A program made the position numbers and the translations under genes. From positions 16,578,769-16,642,768 of the forward strand of contig CM059624.1 of NCBI GenBank assembly GCA_030435675.1: a stretch of DNA of 64,000 nt, in the 5' to 3' direction. Shown piece after piece: positions 49,759 to 62,128 of the stretch. The notes beneath the pieces are model-generated. The model did not search any database, was not told the origin of the DNA, and saw only the letters and a program-made list of their open reading frames with translations. Position 1 is the first letter of the stretch; each line of letters opens with the position of its first letter. The stretch comes from Steinernema hermaphroditum (Eukaryota; Nematoda; Chromadorea; Rhabditida; Steinernematidae).

Positions 49759-51118
49759 TTGGAGCGGAGGGGTCAGATGCATAACTCTTTGTATGAACAA
49801 GGCCCTAACTGTCTCGAATTGAAAGTTTTGCAGGAAACTAAGATAGTCCACAGGAAATCCAACGAGAGTAGGCGCGTTCGATCAGGCTCGTGCAGTTCTA
49901 CAAGATCCAATCACAAAAATGCTATGGTACTTTGGAGCAGGAGGGTCAGATGCAGAGCTCTTGGTGTGAGCAAGGGCTCTGCTGTCTCGAATTGAAAGTT
50001 TTGCAGGAAACTAAGATAGTCCACAGGAAATCCAACGAGAGTAGGCGCGTTCGATCAGGCTCGTGCAGTTCTACAAGATCCAATCATAAAAATGCTATGG
50101 TACTTTGGAGCAGGAGGGTCGGATGCAGAGCTCTTGGTGTGAGCAAGGGCCCTGCTGTCTCGAATTGAAAGTTTTGCAGGAAACTAAGATAGTCCACAGT
50201 AATCCCAACGGGAATAGGCGCGTTCGATCAGGCTCGTGCAGTTCTACAAGATGGAATCATAAAAATGCTATGGTACTTTGGAGCAGGAGGGTCAGATGCA
50301 GAGCTCTTGGTGTGAGCAAGGGCCCTGCTGTCTCGAATTGAGAGTTTTGCAGGAAACTAAGATAATCCACAAGAAATCCAACGAGAGTAGGCGCGTTCGA
50401 TCAGGCTCGTGCAGTTCTATAAGATGGAATCATAAAAATGCTATGGTACTTTGGAGCAGGAGGGTCAGATGCAGAGCTCTTGGTGTGAGCAAGGGCCCTG
50501 CTGTCTCGAATTGAAAGTTTTGCAGGAAACTAAGATAGTCCACAGGAAATCCAACGAGAGTAGGCGCGTTCGATCAGGCTCGTGCAGTTCTACAAGATCC
50601 AATCATAAAAATTGGAGCGGAGGGGTCAGATGCATAACTCTTTGTATGAACAAGGCCCTAACTGTCTCGAATTGAAAGTTTTGCAGGAAACTAAGATAGT
50701 CCACAGTAATCCCAACGGGAATAGGCGCGTTCGATCAGGCTCGTACAGTTCTACAAGATCCAATCATAAAAATGCTATGGTACTTTGGAGCAGGAGGGTC
50801 AGATGCAGGACTCTTTGTATGAACAAGGCCCTATCTGTCTCGAATTGAAAGTTTTGCAGGAAACTAAGATAGTCCACAGGAAATCCAACGAGAGTAGGCG
50901 CGTTCGATCAGGCTCGTGCAGTTCTACAAGATGGAATCATAAAAATGCTATGGTACTTTGGAGCAGGAGGGTCAGATGCAGGACTCTTTGTATGAACAAG
51001 GCCCTAACTGTCTCGAATTGAAAGTTTTGCAGGAAACTAAGATAGTCCGCAGGAAATCCAACGATAGTAGGCGCGTTCGATCAGGCTCGTGCAGTTCTAC
51101 AAGATCCAATCATAAAAA
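49759..51118 (+). repeat. Eight-monomer higher-order repeat, copy 2 (1360 bp)
   Basis: Same marker order as 44346-45714, with six 173-bp and two 161-bp monomers summing to 1360. A private change, CAATCACAAAAATG, lies near 49912. The last three monomers (50612-51118, 507 bp) are repeated immediately at 51119-51625. Confidence 0.85.
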
Positions 51119-51625
51119 TTGGAGCGGAGGGGTCAGATGCATAACTCTTTGTATGAACAAGGCCCTAACTGTCTCGAATTGAAAGTTTTGCAGGAAACTA
51201 AGATAGTCCACAGTAATCCCAACGGGAATAGGCGCGTTCGATCAGGCTCGTACAGTTCTACAAGATCCAATCATAAAAATGCTATGGTACTTTGGAGCAG
51301 GAGGGTCAGATGCAGGACTCTTTGTATGAACAAGGCCCTATCTGTCTCGAATTGAAAGTTTTGCAGGAAACTAAGATAGTCCACAGGAAATCCAACGAGA
51401 GTAGGCGCGTTCGATCAGGCTCGTGCAGTTCTACAAGATGGAATCATAAAAATGCTATGGTACTTTGGAGCAGGAGGGTCAGATGCAGGACTCTTTGTAT
51501 GAACAAGGCCCTAACTGTCTCGAATTGAAAGTTTTGCAGGAAACTAAGATAGTCCGCAGGAAATCCAACGATAGTAGGCGCGTTCGATCAGGCTCGTGCA
51601 GTTCTACAAGATCCAATCATAAAAA
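50612..51625 (+). repeat. Two tandem 507-bp three-monomer repeats (GCTCGTACAG type)
   Basis: Units 50612-51118 and 51119-51625: GCATAACTC with CCCAACGGGAAT and GCTCGTACAG; GGACTC with GATGGAATC; GGACTC with TCCGCAGG, CCAACGATAG and short junction. Further single copies start at 46556, 52133, 53654 and 57179, and a near copy at 56672 has CCAACGAGAG in its last monomer. This trimer is the most common building block of the right third. Confidence 0.85.
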
Positions 51626-52800
51626 TTGGAGCGGAGGGGTCAGATGCATAACTCTTTGTATGAACAAGGCCCTAACTGTCTCGAATTGAAAGTTTTGCAG
51701 GAAACTAAGATAGTCCGCAGGAAATCCAACGAGAGTAGGCGCGTTCAATCAGGCTCGTGCAGTTCTACAAGATGGAATCATAAAAATGCTATGGTACTTT
51801 GGAGCAGGAGGGTCAGATGCAGAGCTCTTGGTGTGAGCAAGGGCCCTGCTGTCTCGAATTGAGAGTTTTGCAGGAAACTAAGATAATCCACAAGAAATCC
51901 AACGAGAGTAGGCGCGTTCGATCAGGCTCGTGCAGTTCTATAAGATGGAATCATAAAAATGCTATGGTACTTTGGAGCAGGAGGGTCAGATGCAGAGCTC
52001 TTGGTGTGAGCAAGGGCCCTGCTGTCTCGAATTGAAAGTTTTGCAGGAAACTAAGATAGTCCACAGGAAATCCAACGAGAGTAGGCGCGTTCGATCAGGC
52101 TCGTGCAGTTCTACAAGATCCAATCATAAAAATTGGAGCGGAGGGGTCAGATGCATAACTCTTTGTATGAACAAGGCCCTAACTGTCTCGAATTGAAAGT
52201 TTTGCAGGAAACTAAGATAGTCCACAGTAATCCCAACGGGAATAGGCGCGTTCGATCAGGCTCGTACAGTTCTACAAGATCCAATCATAAAAATGCTATG
52301 GTACTTTGGAGCAGGAGGGTCAGATGCAGGACTCTTTGTATGAACAAGGCCCTATCTGTCTCGAATTGAAAGTTTTGCAGGAAACTAAGATAGTCCACAG
52401 GAAATCCAACGAGAGTAGGCGCGTTCGATCAGGCTCGTGCAGTTCTACAAGATGGAATCATAAAAATGCTATGGTACTTTGGAGCAGGAGGGTCAGATGC
52501 AGGACTCTTTGTATGAACAAGGCCCTAACTGTCTCGAATTGAAAGTTTTGCAGGAAACTAAGATAGTCCGCAGGAAATCCAACGATAGTAGGCGCGTTCG
52601 ATCAGGCTCGTGCAGTTCTACAAGATCCAATCATAAAAATTGGAGCGGAGGGGTCAGATGCATAACTCTTTGTATGAACAAGGCCCTAACTGTCTCGAAT
52701 TGAAAGTTTTGCAGGAAACTAAGATAGTCCGCAGGAAATCCAACGAGAGTAGGCGCGTTCGATCAGGCTCGTGCAGTTCTACAAGATCCAATCATGAAAA

Positions 52801-54160
52801 TTGGAGCGGAGGGGTCAGATGCATAACTCTTTGTATGAACAAGGCCCTAACTGTCTCGAATTGAAAGTTTTGCAGGAAACTAAGATAGTCCACAGGAAAT
52901 CCAACGAGAGTAGGCGCGTTCGATCAGGCTCGTGCAGTTCTACAAGATCCAATCATAAAAATGCTATGGTACTTTGGAGCAGGAGGGTCAGATGCAGAGC
53001 TCTTGGTGTGAGCAAGGGCTCTGCTGTCTCGAATTGAAAGTTTTGCAGGAAACTAAGATAGTCCACAGGAAATCCAACGAGAGTAGGCGCGTTCGATCAG
53101 GCTCGTGCAGTTCTACAAGATCCAATCATAAAAATGCTATGGTACTTTGGAGCAGGAGGGTCGGATGCAGAGCTCTTGGTGTGAGCAAGGGCCCTGCTGT
53201 CTCGAATTGAAAGTTTTGCAGGAAACTAAGATAGTCCACAGTAATCCCAACGGGAATAGGCGCGTTCGATCAGGCTCGTGCAGTTCTACAAGATGGAATC
53301 ATAAAAATGCTATGGTACTTTGGAGCAGGAGGGTCAGATGCAGAGCTCTTGGTGTGAGCAAGGGCCCTGCTGTCTCGAATTGAGAGTTTTGCAGGAAACT
53401 AAGATAATCCACAAGAAATCCAACGAGAGTAGGCGCGTTCGATCAGGCTCGTGCAGTTCTATAAGATGGAATCATAAAAATGCTATGGTACTTTGGAGCA
53501 GGAGGGTCAGATGCAGAGCTCTTGGTGTGAGCAAGGGCCCTGCTGTCTCGAATTGAAAGTTTTGCAGGAAACTAAGATAGTCCACAGGAAATCCAACGAG
53601 AGTGGGCGCGTTCGATCAGGCTCGTGCAGTTCTACAAGATCCAATCATAAAAATTGGAGCGGAGGGGTCAGATGCATAACTCTTTGTATGAACAAGGCCC
53701 TAACTGTCTCGAATTGAAAGTTTTGCAGGAAACTAAGATAGTCCACAGTAATCCCAACGGGAATAGGCGCGTTCGATCAGGCTCGTACAGTTCTATAAGA
53801 TCCAATCATAAAAATGCTATGGTACTTTGGAGCAGGAGGGTCAGATGCAGGACTCTTTGTATGAACAAGGCCCTATCTGTCTCGAATTGAAAGTTTTGCA
53901 GGAAACTAAGATAGTCCACAGGAAATCCAACGAGAGTAGGCGCGTTCGATCAGGCTCGTGCAGTTCTACAAGATGGAATCATAAAAATGCTATGGTACTT
54001 TGGAGCAGGAGGGTCAGATGCAGGACTCTTTGTATGAACAAGGCCCTAACTGTCTCGAATTGAAAGTTTTGCAGGAAACTAAGATAGTCCGCAGGAAATC
54101 CAACGATAGTAGGCGCGTTCGATCAGGCTCGTGCAGTTCTACAAGATCCAATCATAAAAA
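52801..54160 (+). repeat. Eight-monomer higher-order repeat, copy 3 (1360 bp)
   Basis: Exactly the length and marker order of 49759-51118. Private differences include GAGTGGGCGCG near 53601 and TTCTATAAGATCC near 53791. The last five monomers (841 bp: TTGAGAG, short, then the 507-bp trimer) also occur without the first three at 51799-52639, so the 841-bp part moves independently. Confidence 0.85.
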
Positions 54161-55830
54161 TTGGAGCGGAGGGGTCAGATGCATAACTCTTTGTATGAAC
54201 AAGGCCCTAACTGTCTCGAATTGAAAGCTTTGCAGGAAACTAAGATAGTCCACAGTAATCCCAACGGGAATAGGCGCGTTCGATCAGGCTCGTACAGTTC
54301 TACAAGATCCAATCATAAAAATGCTATGGTACTTTGGAGCAGGAGGGTCAGATGCAGGACTCTTTGTATGAACAAGGCCCTAACTGTCTCGAATTGAAAG
54401 TTTTGCAGGAAACTAAGATAGTCCGCAGGAAATCCAACGAGAGTAGGCGCGTTCGATCAGGCTCGTGCAGTTCTACAAGATCCAATCATAAAATTTGCAG
54501 CGGAGGGGTCAGATGCATAACTCTTTGTATGAACAAGGCCCTAACTGTCTCGAATTGAAAGATTTGCAGGAAACTAAGATAGTCCATAGTAATCCCAACG
54601 AGAGTAGGCGCGTTCGATCAGGCTCGTGCAGTTCTACAAGATGGAATCATAAAAATGCTATGGTACTTTGGAGCAGGAGGGTCAGATGCAGGACTCTTTG
54701 TATGAACAAGGCCCTAACTGTCTCGAATTGAAAGTTTTGCAGGAAACTAAGATAGTCCGCAGGAAATCCAACGAGAGTAGGCGCGTTCGATCAGGCTCGT
54801 GCAGTTCTACAAGATCCAATCATAAAAATTGGAGCGGAGGGGTCAGATGCATAACTCTTTGTATGAACAAGGCCCTAACTGTCTCGAATTGAAAGTTTTG
54901 CAGGAAACTAAGATAGTCCACAGTAATCCCAACGGGAATAGGCGCGTTCGATCAGGCTCGTACAGTTCTACAAGATCCAATCATAAAAATGCTATGGTAC
55001 TTTGGAGCAGGAGGGTCAGATGCAGGACTCTTTGTATGAACAAGGCCCTAACTGTCTCGAATTGAAAGTTTTGCAGGAAACTAAGATAGTCCGCAGGAAA
55101 TCCAACGAGAGTAGGCGCGTTCGATCAGGCTCGTGCAGTTCTACAAGATCCAATCATAAAATTTGCAGCGGAGGGGTCAGATGCATAACTCTTTGTATGA
55201 ACAAGGCCCTAACTGTCTCGAATTGAAAGATTTGCAGGAAACTAAGATAGTCCATAGTAATCCCAACGAGAGTAGGCGCGTTCGATCAGGCTCGTGCAGT
55301 TCTACAAGATCCAATCATAAAAATGCTATGGTACTTTGGAGCAGGAGGGTCAGATGCAGGACTCTTTGTATGAACAAGGCCCTAACTGTCTCGAATTGAA
55401 AGTTTTGCAGGAAACTAAGATAGTCCGCAGGAAATCCAACGAGAGTAGGCGCGTTCGATCAGGCTCGTGCAGTTCTACAAGATCCAATCATAAAATTTGC
55501 AGCGGAGGGGTCAGATGCATAACTCTTTGTATGAACAAGGCCCTAACTGTCTCGAATTGAAAGATTTGCAGGAAACTAAGATAGTCCATAGTAATCCCAA
55601 CGAGAGTAGGCGCGTTCGATCAGGCTCGTGCAGTTCTACAAGATGGAATCATAAAAATGCTATGGTACTTTGGAGCAGGAGGGTCAGATGCAGGACTCTT
55701 TGTATGAACAAGGCCCTAACTGTCTCGAATTGAAAGTTTTGCAGGAAACTAAGATAGTCCGCAGGAAATCCAACGAGAGTAGGCGCGTTCGATCAGGCTC
55801 GTGCAGTTCTACAAGATCCAATCATAAAAA
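54161..55830 (+). repeat. Five 334-bp dimers (173 + 161)
   Basis: Starts at 54161, 54495, 54829, 55163, 55497 and then 55831 are each 334 bp apart. Three of the dimers begin with the rare junction AAAATTTGCAGCGGAGGGG (54495, 55163, 55497), linked to GAAAGATTTGCAGG, AGTCCATAG and CCCAACGAGAG. That haplotype was amplified only here, apart from AGTCCATAG recurring near 62045. Confidence 0.85.
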
Positions 55831-57178
55831 TTCGAGCGGAGGGGTCAGATGCATAACTCTTTGTATGAACAAGGCCCTAACTGTCTCGAATTGAAAGTTT
55901 TGCAGGAAACTAAGATAGTCCACAGTAATCCCAACGGGAATAGGCGCGTTCGATCAGGCTCGTACAGTTCTACAAGATCCAATCATAAAAATGCTATGGT
56001 ACTTTGGAGCAGGAGGGCCAGATGCAGGACTCTTTGTATGAACAAGGCCCTATCTGTCTCGAATTGAAAGTTTTGCAGGAAACTAAGATAGTCCACAGGA
56101 AATCCAACGAGAGTAGGCGCGTTCGATCAGGCTCGTGCAGTTCTACAAGATGGAATCATAAAAATGCTATGGTACTTTGGAGCAGGAGGGTCAGATGCAG
56201 GACTCTTTGTATGAACAAGGCCCTAACTGTCTCGAATTGAAAGTTTTGCAGGAAACTAAGATAGTCCGCAGGAAATCCAACGAGAGTAGGCGCGTTCGAT
56301 CAGGCTCGTGCAGTTCTACAAGATCCAATCATAAAAATTGGAGCGGAGGGGTCAGATGCATAACTCTTTGTATGAACAAGGCCCTAACTGTCTCGAATTG
56401 AAAGTTTTGCAGGAAACTAAGATAGTCCACAGTAATCCCAACGGGAATAGGCGCGTTCGATCAGGCTCGTACAGTTCTACAAGATCCAATCATAAAAATG
56501 CTATGGTACTTTGGAGCAGGAGGGTCAGATGCAGGACTCTTTGTATGAACAAGGCCCTAACTGTCTCGAATTGAAAGTTTTGCAGGAAACTAAGATAGTC
56601 CGCAGGAAATCCAACGAGAGTAGGCGCGTTCGATCAGGCTCGTGCAGTTCTACAAGATCCAATCATAAAAATTGGAGCGGAGGGGTCAGATGCATAACTC
56701 TTTGTATGAACAAGGCCCTAACTGTCTCGAATTGAAAGTTTTGCAGGAAACTAAGATAGTCCACAGTAATCCCAACGGGAATAGGCGCGTTCGATCAGGC
56801 TCGTACAGTTCTACAAGATCCAATCATAAAAATGCTATGGTACTTTGGAGCAGGAGGGTCAGATGCAGGACTCTTTGTATGAACAAGGCCCTATCTGTCT
56901 CGAATTGAAAGTTTTGCAGGAAACTAAGATAGTCCACAGGAAATCCAACGAGAGTAGGCGCGTTCGATCAGGCTCGTGCAGTTCTACAAGATGGAATCAT
57001 AAAAATGCTATGGTACTTTGGAGCAGGAGGGTCAGATGCAGGACTCTTTGTATGAACAAGGCCCTAACTGTCTCGAATTGAAAGTTTTGCAGGAAACTAA
57101 GATAGTCCGCAGGAAATCCAACGAGAGTAGGCGCGTTCGATCAGGCTCGTGCAGTTCTACAAGATCCAATCATAAAAA

Positions 57179-59850
57179 TTGGAGCGGAGGGGTCAGATGC
57201 ATAACTCTTTGTATGAACAAGGCCCTAACTGTCTCGAATTGAAAGTTTTGCAGGAAACTAAGATAGTCCACAGTAATCCCAACGGGAATAGGCGCGTTCG
57301 ATCAGGCTCGTACAGTTCTACAAGATCCAATCATAAAAATGCTATGGTACTTTGGAGCAGGAGGGTCAGATGCAGGACTCTTTGTATGAACAAGGCCCTA
57401 TCTGTCTCGAATTGAAAGTTTTGCAGGAAACTAAGATAGTCCACAGGAAATCCAACGAGAGTAGGCGCGTTCGATCAGGCTCGTGCAGTTCTACAAGATG
57501 GAATCATAAAAATGCTATGGTACTTTGGAGCAGGAGGGTCAGATGCAGGACTCTTTGTATGAACAAGGCCCTAACTGTCTCGAATTGAAAGTTTTGCAGG
57601 AAACTAAGATAGTCCGCAGGAAATCCAACGATAGTAGGCGCGTTCGATCAGGCTCGTGCAGTTCTACAAGATCCAATCATAAAAATTGGAGCGGAGGGGT
57701 CAGATGCATAACTCTTTGTATGAACAAGGCCCTAACTGTCTCGAATTGAAAGTTTTGCAGGAAACTAAGATAGTCCGCAGGAAATCCAACGAGAGTAGGC
57801 GCGTTCGATCAGGCTCGTGCAGTTCTACAAGATCCAATCATAAAAATTGGAGCGGAGGGGTCAGATGCATAACTCTTTGTATGAACAAGGCCCTAACTGT
57901 CTCGAATTGAAAGCTTTGCAGGAAACTAAGATAGTCCACAGTAATCCCAACGGGAATAGGCGCGTTCGATCAGGCTCGTACAGTTCTACAAGATCCAATC
58001 ATAAAAATGCTATGGTACTTTGGAGCAGGAGGGTCAGATGCAGGACTCTTTGTATGAACAAGGCCCTAACTGTCTCGAATTGAAAGTTTTGCAGGAAACT
58101 AAGATAGTCCGCAGGAAATCCAACGAGAGTAGGCGCGTTCGATCAGGCTCGTGCAGTTCTACAAGATCCAATCATAAAAATTGGAGCGGAGGGGTCAGAT
58201 GCATAACTCTTTGTATGAACAAGGCCCTAACTGTCTCGAATTGAAAGTTTTGCAGGAAACTAAGATAGTCCACAGTAATCCCAACGGGAATAGGCGCGTT
58301 CGATCAGGCTCGTACAGTTCTACAAGATCCAATCATAAAAATGCTATGGTACTTTGGAGCAGGAGGGTCAGATGCAGGACTCTTTGTATGAACAAGGCCC
58401 TAACTGTCTCGAATTGAAAGTTTTGCAGGAAACTAAGATAGTCCGCAGGAAATCCAACGATAGTAGGCGCGTTCGATCAGGCTCGTGCAGTTCTACAAGA
58501 TCCAATCATAAAAATTGGAGCGGAGGGGTCAGATGCATAACTCTTTGTATGAACAAGGCCCTAACTGTCTCGAATTGAAAGTTTTGCAGGAAACTAAGAT
58601 AGTCCACAGTAATCCCAACGGGAATAGGCGCGTTCGATCAGGCTCGTACAGTTCTACAAGATCCAATCATAAAAATGCTATGGTACTTTGGAGCAGGAGG
58701 GTCAGATGCAGGACTCTTTGTATGAACAAGGCCCTATCTGTCTCGAATTGAAAGTTTTGCAGGAAACTAAGATAGTCCACAGGAAATCCAACGAGAGTAG
58801 GCGCGTTCGATCAGGCTCGTGCAGTTCTACAAGATGGAATCATAAAAATGCTATGGTACTTTGGAGCAGGAGGGTCAGATGCAGGACTCTTTGTATGAAC
58901 AAGGCCCTAACTGTCTCGAATTGAAAGTTTTGCAGGAAACTAAGATAGTCCGCAGGAAATCCAACGATAGTAGGCGCGTTCGATCAGGCTCGTGCAGTTC
59001 TACAAGATCCAATCATAAAAATTGGAGCGGAGGGGTCAGATGCATAACTCTTTGTATGAACAAGGCCCTAACTGTCTCGAATTGAAAGTTTTGCAGGAAA
59101 CTAAGATAGTCCGCAGGAAATCCAACGAGAGTAGGCGCGTTCGATCAGGCTCGTGCAGTTCTACAAGATCCAATCATAAAAATTGGAGCGGAGGGGTCAG
59201 ATGCATAACTCTTTGTATGAACAAGGCCCTAACTGTCTCGAATTGAAAGCTTTGCAGGAAACTAAGATAGTCCACAGTAATCCCAACGGGAATAGGCGCG
59301 TTCGATCAGGCTCGTACAGTTCTACAAGATCCAATCATAAAAATGCTATGGTACTTTGGAGCAGGAGGGTCAGATGCAGGACTCTTTGTATGAACAAGGC
59401 CCTAACTGTCTCGAATTGAAAGTTTTGCAGGAAACTAAGATAGTCCGCAGGAAATCCAACGAGAGTAGGCGCGTTCGATCAGGCTCGTGCAGTTCTACAA
59501 GATCCAATCATAAAAATTGGAGCGGAGGGGTCAGATGCATAACTCTTTGTATGAACAAGGCCCTAACTGTCTCGAATTGAAAGTTTTGCAGGAAACTAAG
59601 ATAGTCCACAGTAATCCCAACGGGAATAGGCGCGTTCGATCAGGCTCGTACAGTTCTACAAGATCCAATCATAAAAATGCTATGGTACTTTGGAGCAGGA
59701 GGGTCAGATGCAGGACTCTTTGTATGAACAAGGCCCTAACTGTCTCGAATTGAAAGTTTTGCAGGAAACTAAGATAGTCCGCAGGAAATCCAACGATAGT
59801 AGGCGCGTTCGATCAGGCTCGTGCAGTTCTACAAGATCCAATCATAAAAA
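57179..59850 (+). repeat. Tandem 1336-bp eight-monomer higher-order repeat
   Basis: Copies 57179-58514 and 58515-59850 have identical monomer order and length: 173, 173, 161, 161, 173, 161, 173, 161. Markers in order include GCTCGTACAG, GATGGAATC, CCAACGATAG, a second short GCATAACTC monomer, GAAAGCTTTGCAGG, and CCAACGATAG again. I saw no difference by eye. The next two monomers (59851, 60012) begin to depart from a third copy. Confidence 0.9.
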
Positions 59851-60011
59851 TTGGAGCGGAGGGGTCAGATGCATAACTCTTTGTATGAACAAGGCCCTAA
59901 CTGTCTCGAATTGAAAGTTTTGCAGGAAACTAAGATAGTCCGCAGGAAATCCAACGAGAGTAGGCGCGTTCGATCAGGCTCGTGCAGTTCTACAAGATCC
60001 AATCATAAAAA

Positions 60012-60184
60012 TTGGAGCGGAGGGGTCAGATGCATAACTCTTTGTATGAACAAGGCCCTAACTGTCTCGAATTGAAAGCTTTGCAGGAAACTAAGATAGT
60101 CCACAGGAAATCCAACGAGAGTAGGCGCCTTCGATCAGGCTCGTGCAGTTCTACAAGATGGAATCATAAAAATGCTATGGTACT
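60012..60184 (+). repeat. Rare double-marked monomer, copy 1
   Basis: It combines GAAAGCTTTGCAGG with GTAGGCGCCTTCGATC (a G to T change in the core) and GATGGAATC. The only other copy with the GCGCCTTCG change is 63792-63964. Confidence 0.8.
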
Positions 60185-61955
60185 TTGGAGCAGGAGGGTC
60201 AGATGCAGGACTCTTTGTATGAACAAGGCCCTAACTGTCTCGAATTGAAAGTTTTGCAGGAAACTAAGATAGTCCGCAGGAAATCCAACGAGAGTAGGCG
60301 CGTTCGATCAGGCTCGTGCAGTTCTACAAGATCCAATCATAAAAATTGGAGCGGAGGGGTCAGATGCATAACTCTTTGTATGAACAAGGCCCTAACTGTC
60401 TCGAATTGAAAGTTTTGCAGGAAACTAAGATAGTCCGCAGGAAATCCAACGAGAGTAGGCGCGTTCGATCAGGCTCGTGCAGTTCTATAAGATCCAATCA
60501 TAAAAATTGGAGCGGAGGGGTCAGATGCATAACTCTTTGTATGAACAAGGCCCTAACTGTCTCGAATTGAAAGTTTTGCAGGAAACTAAGATAGTCCGCA
60601 GGAAATCCAACGAGAGTAGGCGCGTTCGATCAGGCTCGTGCAGTTCTACAAGATCCAATCATAAAAATTGGAGCGGAGGGGTCAGATGCAGGACTCTTTG
60701 TATGAACAAGGCCCTAACTGTCTCGAATTGAAAGTTTTGCAGGAAACTAAGATAGTCCGCAGGAAATCCAACGAGAGTAGGCGCGTTCGATCAGGCTCGT
60801 GCAGTTCTACAAGATCCAATCATAAAAATTGGAGCGGAGGGGTCAGATGCATAACTCCTTGTATGAACAAGGCCCTAACTGTCTCGAATTGAAAGTTTTG
60901 CAGGAAACTAAGATAGTCCGCAGGAAATCCAACGAGAGTAGGCGCGTTCGATCAGGCTCGTGCAGTTCTACAAGATCCAATCATAAAAATTGGAGCGGAG
61001 GGGTCAGATGCATAACTCTTTGTATGAACAAGGCCCTAACTGTCTCGAATTGAAAGTTTTGCAGGAAACTAAGATAGTCCGCAGGAAATCCAACGAGAGT
61101 AGGCGCGTTCGATCAGGCTCGTGCAGTTCTACAAGATCCAATCATAAAAATTGGAGCGGAGGGGTCAGATGCATAACTCTTTGTATGAACAAGGCCCTAA
61201 CTGTCTCGAATTGAAAGTTTTGCAGGAAACTAAGATAGTCCGCAGGAAATCCAACGAGAGTAGGCGCGTTCGATCAGGCTCGTGCAGTTCTATAAGATCC
61301 AATCATAAAAATTGGAGCGGAGGGGTCAGATGCATAACTCTTTGTATGAACAAGGCCCTAACTGTCTCGAATTGAAAGTTTTGCAGGAAACTAAGATAGT
61401 CCGCAGGAAATCCAACGAGAGTAGGCGCGTTCGATCAGGCTCGTGCAGTTCTACAAGATCCAATCATAAAAATTGGAGCGGAGGGGTCAGATGCAGGACT
61501 CTTTGTATGAACAAGGCCCTAACTGTCTCGAATTGAAAGTTTTGCAGGAAACTAAGATAGTCCGCAGGAAATCCAACGAGAGTAGGCGCGTTCGATCAGG
61601 CTCGTGCAGTTCTACAAGATCCAATCATAAAAATTGGAGCGGAGGGGTCAGATGCATAACTCCTTGTATGAACAAGGCCCTAACTGTCTCGAATTGAAAG
61701 TTTTGCAGGAAACTAAGATAGTCCGCAGGAAATCCAACGAGAGTAGGCGCGTTCGATCAGGCTCGTGCAGTTCTACAAGATCCAATCATAAAAATTGGAG
61801 CGGAGGGGTCAGATGCATAACTCTTTGTATGAACAAGGCCCTAACTGTCTCGAATTGAAAGTTTTGCAGGAAACTAAGATAGTCCGCAGGAAATCCAACG
61901 AGAGTAGGCGCGTTCGATCAGGCTCGTGCAGTTCTACAAGATCCAATCATAAAAA
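60185..61955 (+). repeat. Pure run of eleven 161-bp monomers
   Basis: Landmarks from 60185 to 61956 are all 161 bp apart, with AAAAATTGGAGCGGAGGGG at the boundary of successive units. Most units carry GCATAACTC, TCCGCAGG, CCAACGAGAG and GATCCAATC. This is the only place where the derived short monomer forms its own homogeneous array. Confidence 0.93.
60346..61955 (+). repeat. Tandem 805-bp five-monomer duplication in the short run
   Basis: Copies 60346-61150 and 61151-61955 share singleton markers in the same places: TTCTATAAG in the first monomer, GGACTC at the start of the third, and ACTCCTTGTATG (T to C) in the fourth. All offsets are 805 bp, five times 161. The shared singletons show a recent single duplication rather than general homogenisation. 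Confidence 0.9.
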
Positions 61956-62128
61956 TTGGAGCGGAGGGGTCAGATGCATAACTCTTTGTATGAACAAGGC
62001 CCTATCTGTCTCGAATTGAAAGTTTTGCAGGAAACTAAGATAGTCCATAGTAATCCCAACGAGAGTAGGCGCGTTCGATCAGGCTCGTGCAGTTCTACAA
62101 GATGGAATCATAAAAATGCTATGGTACT

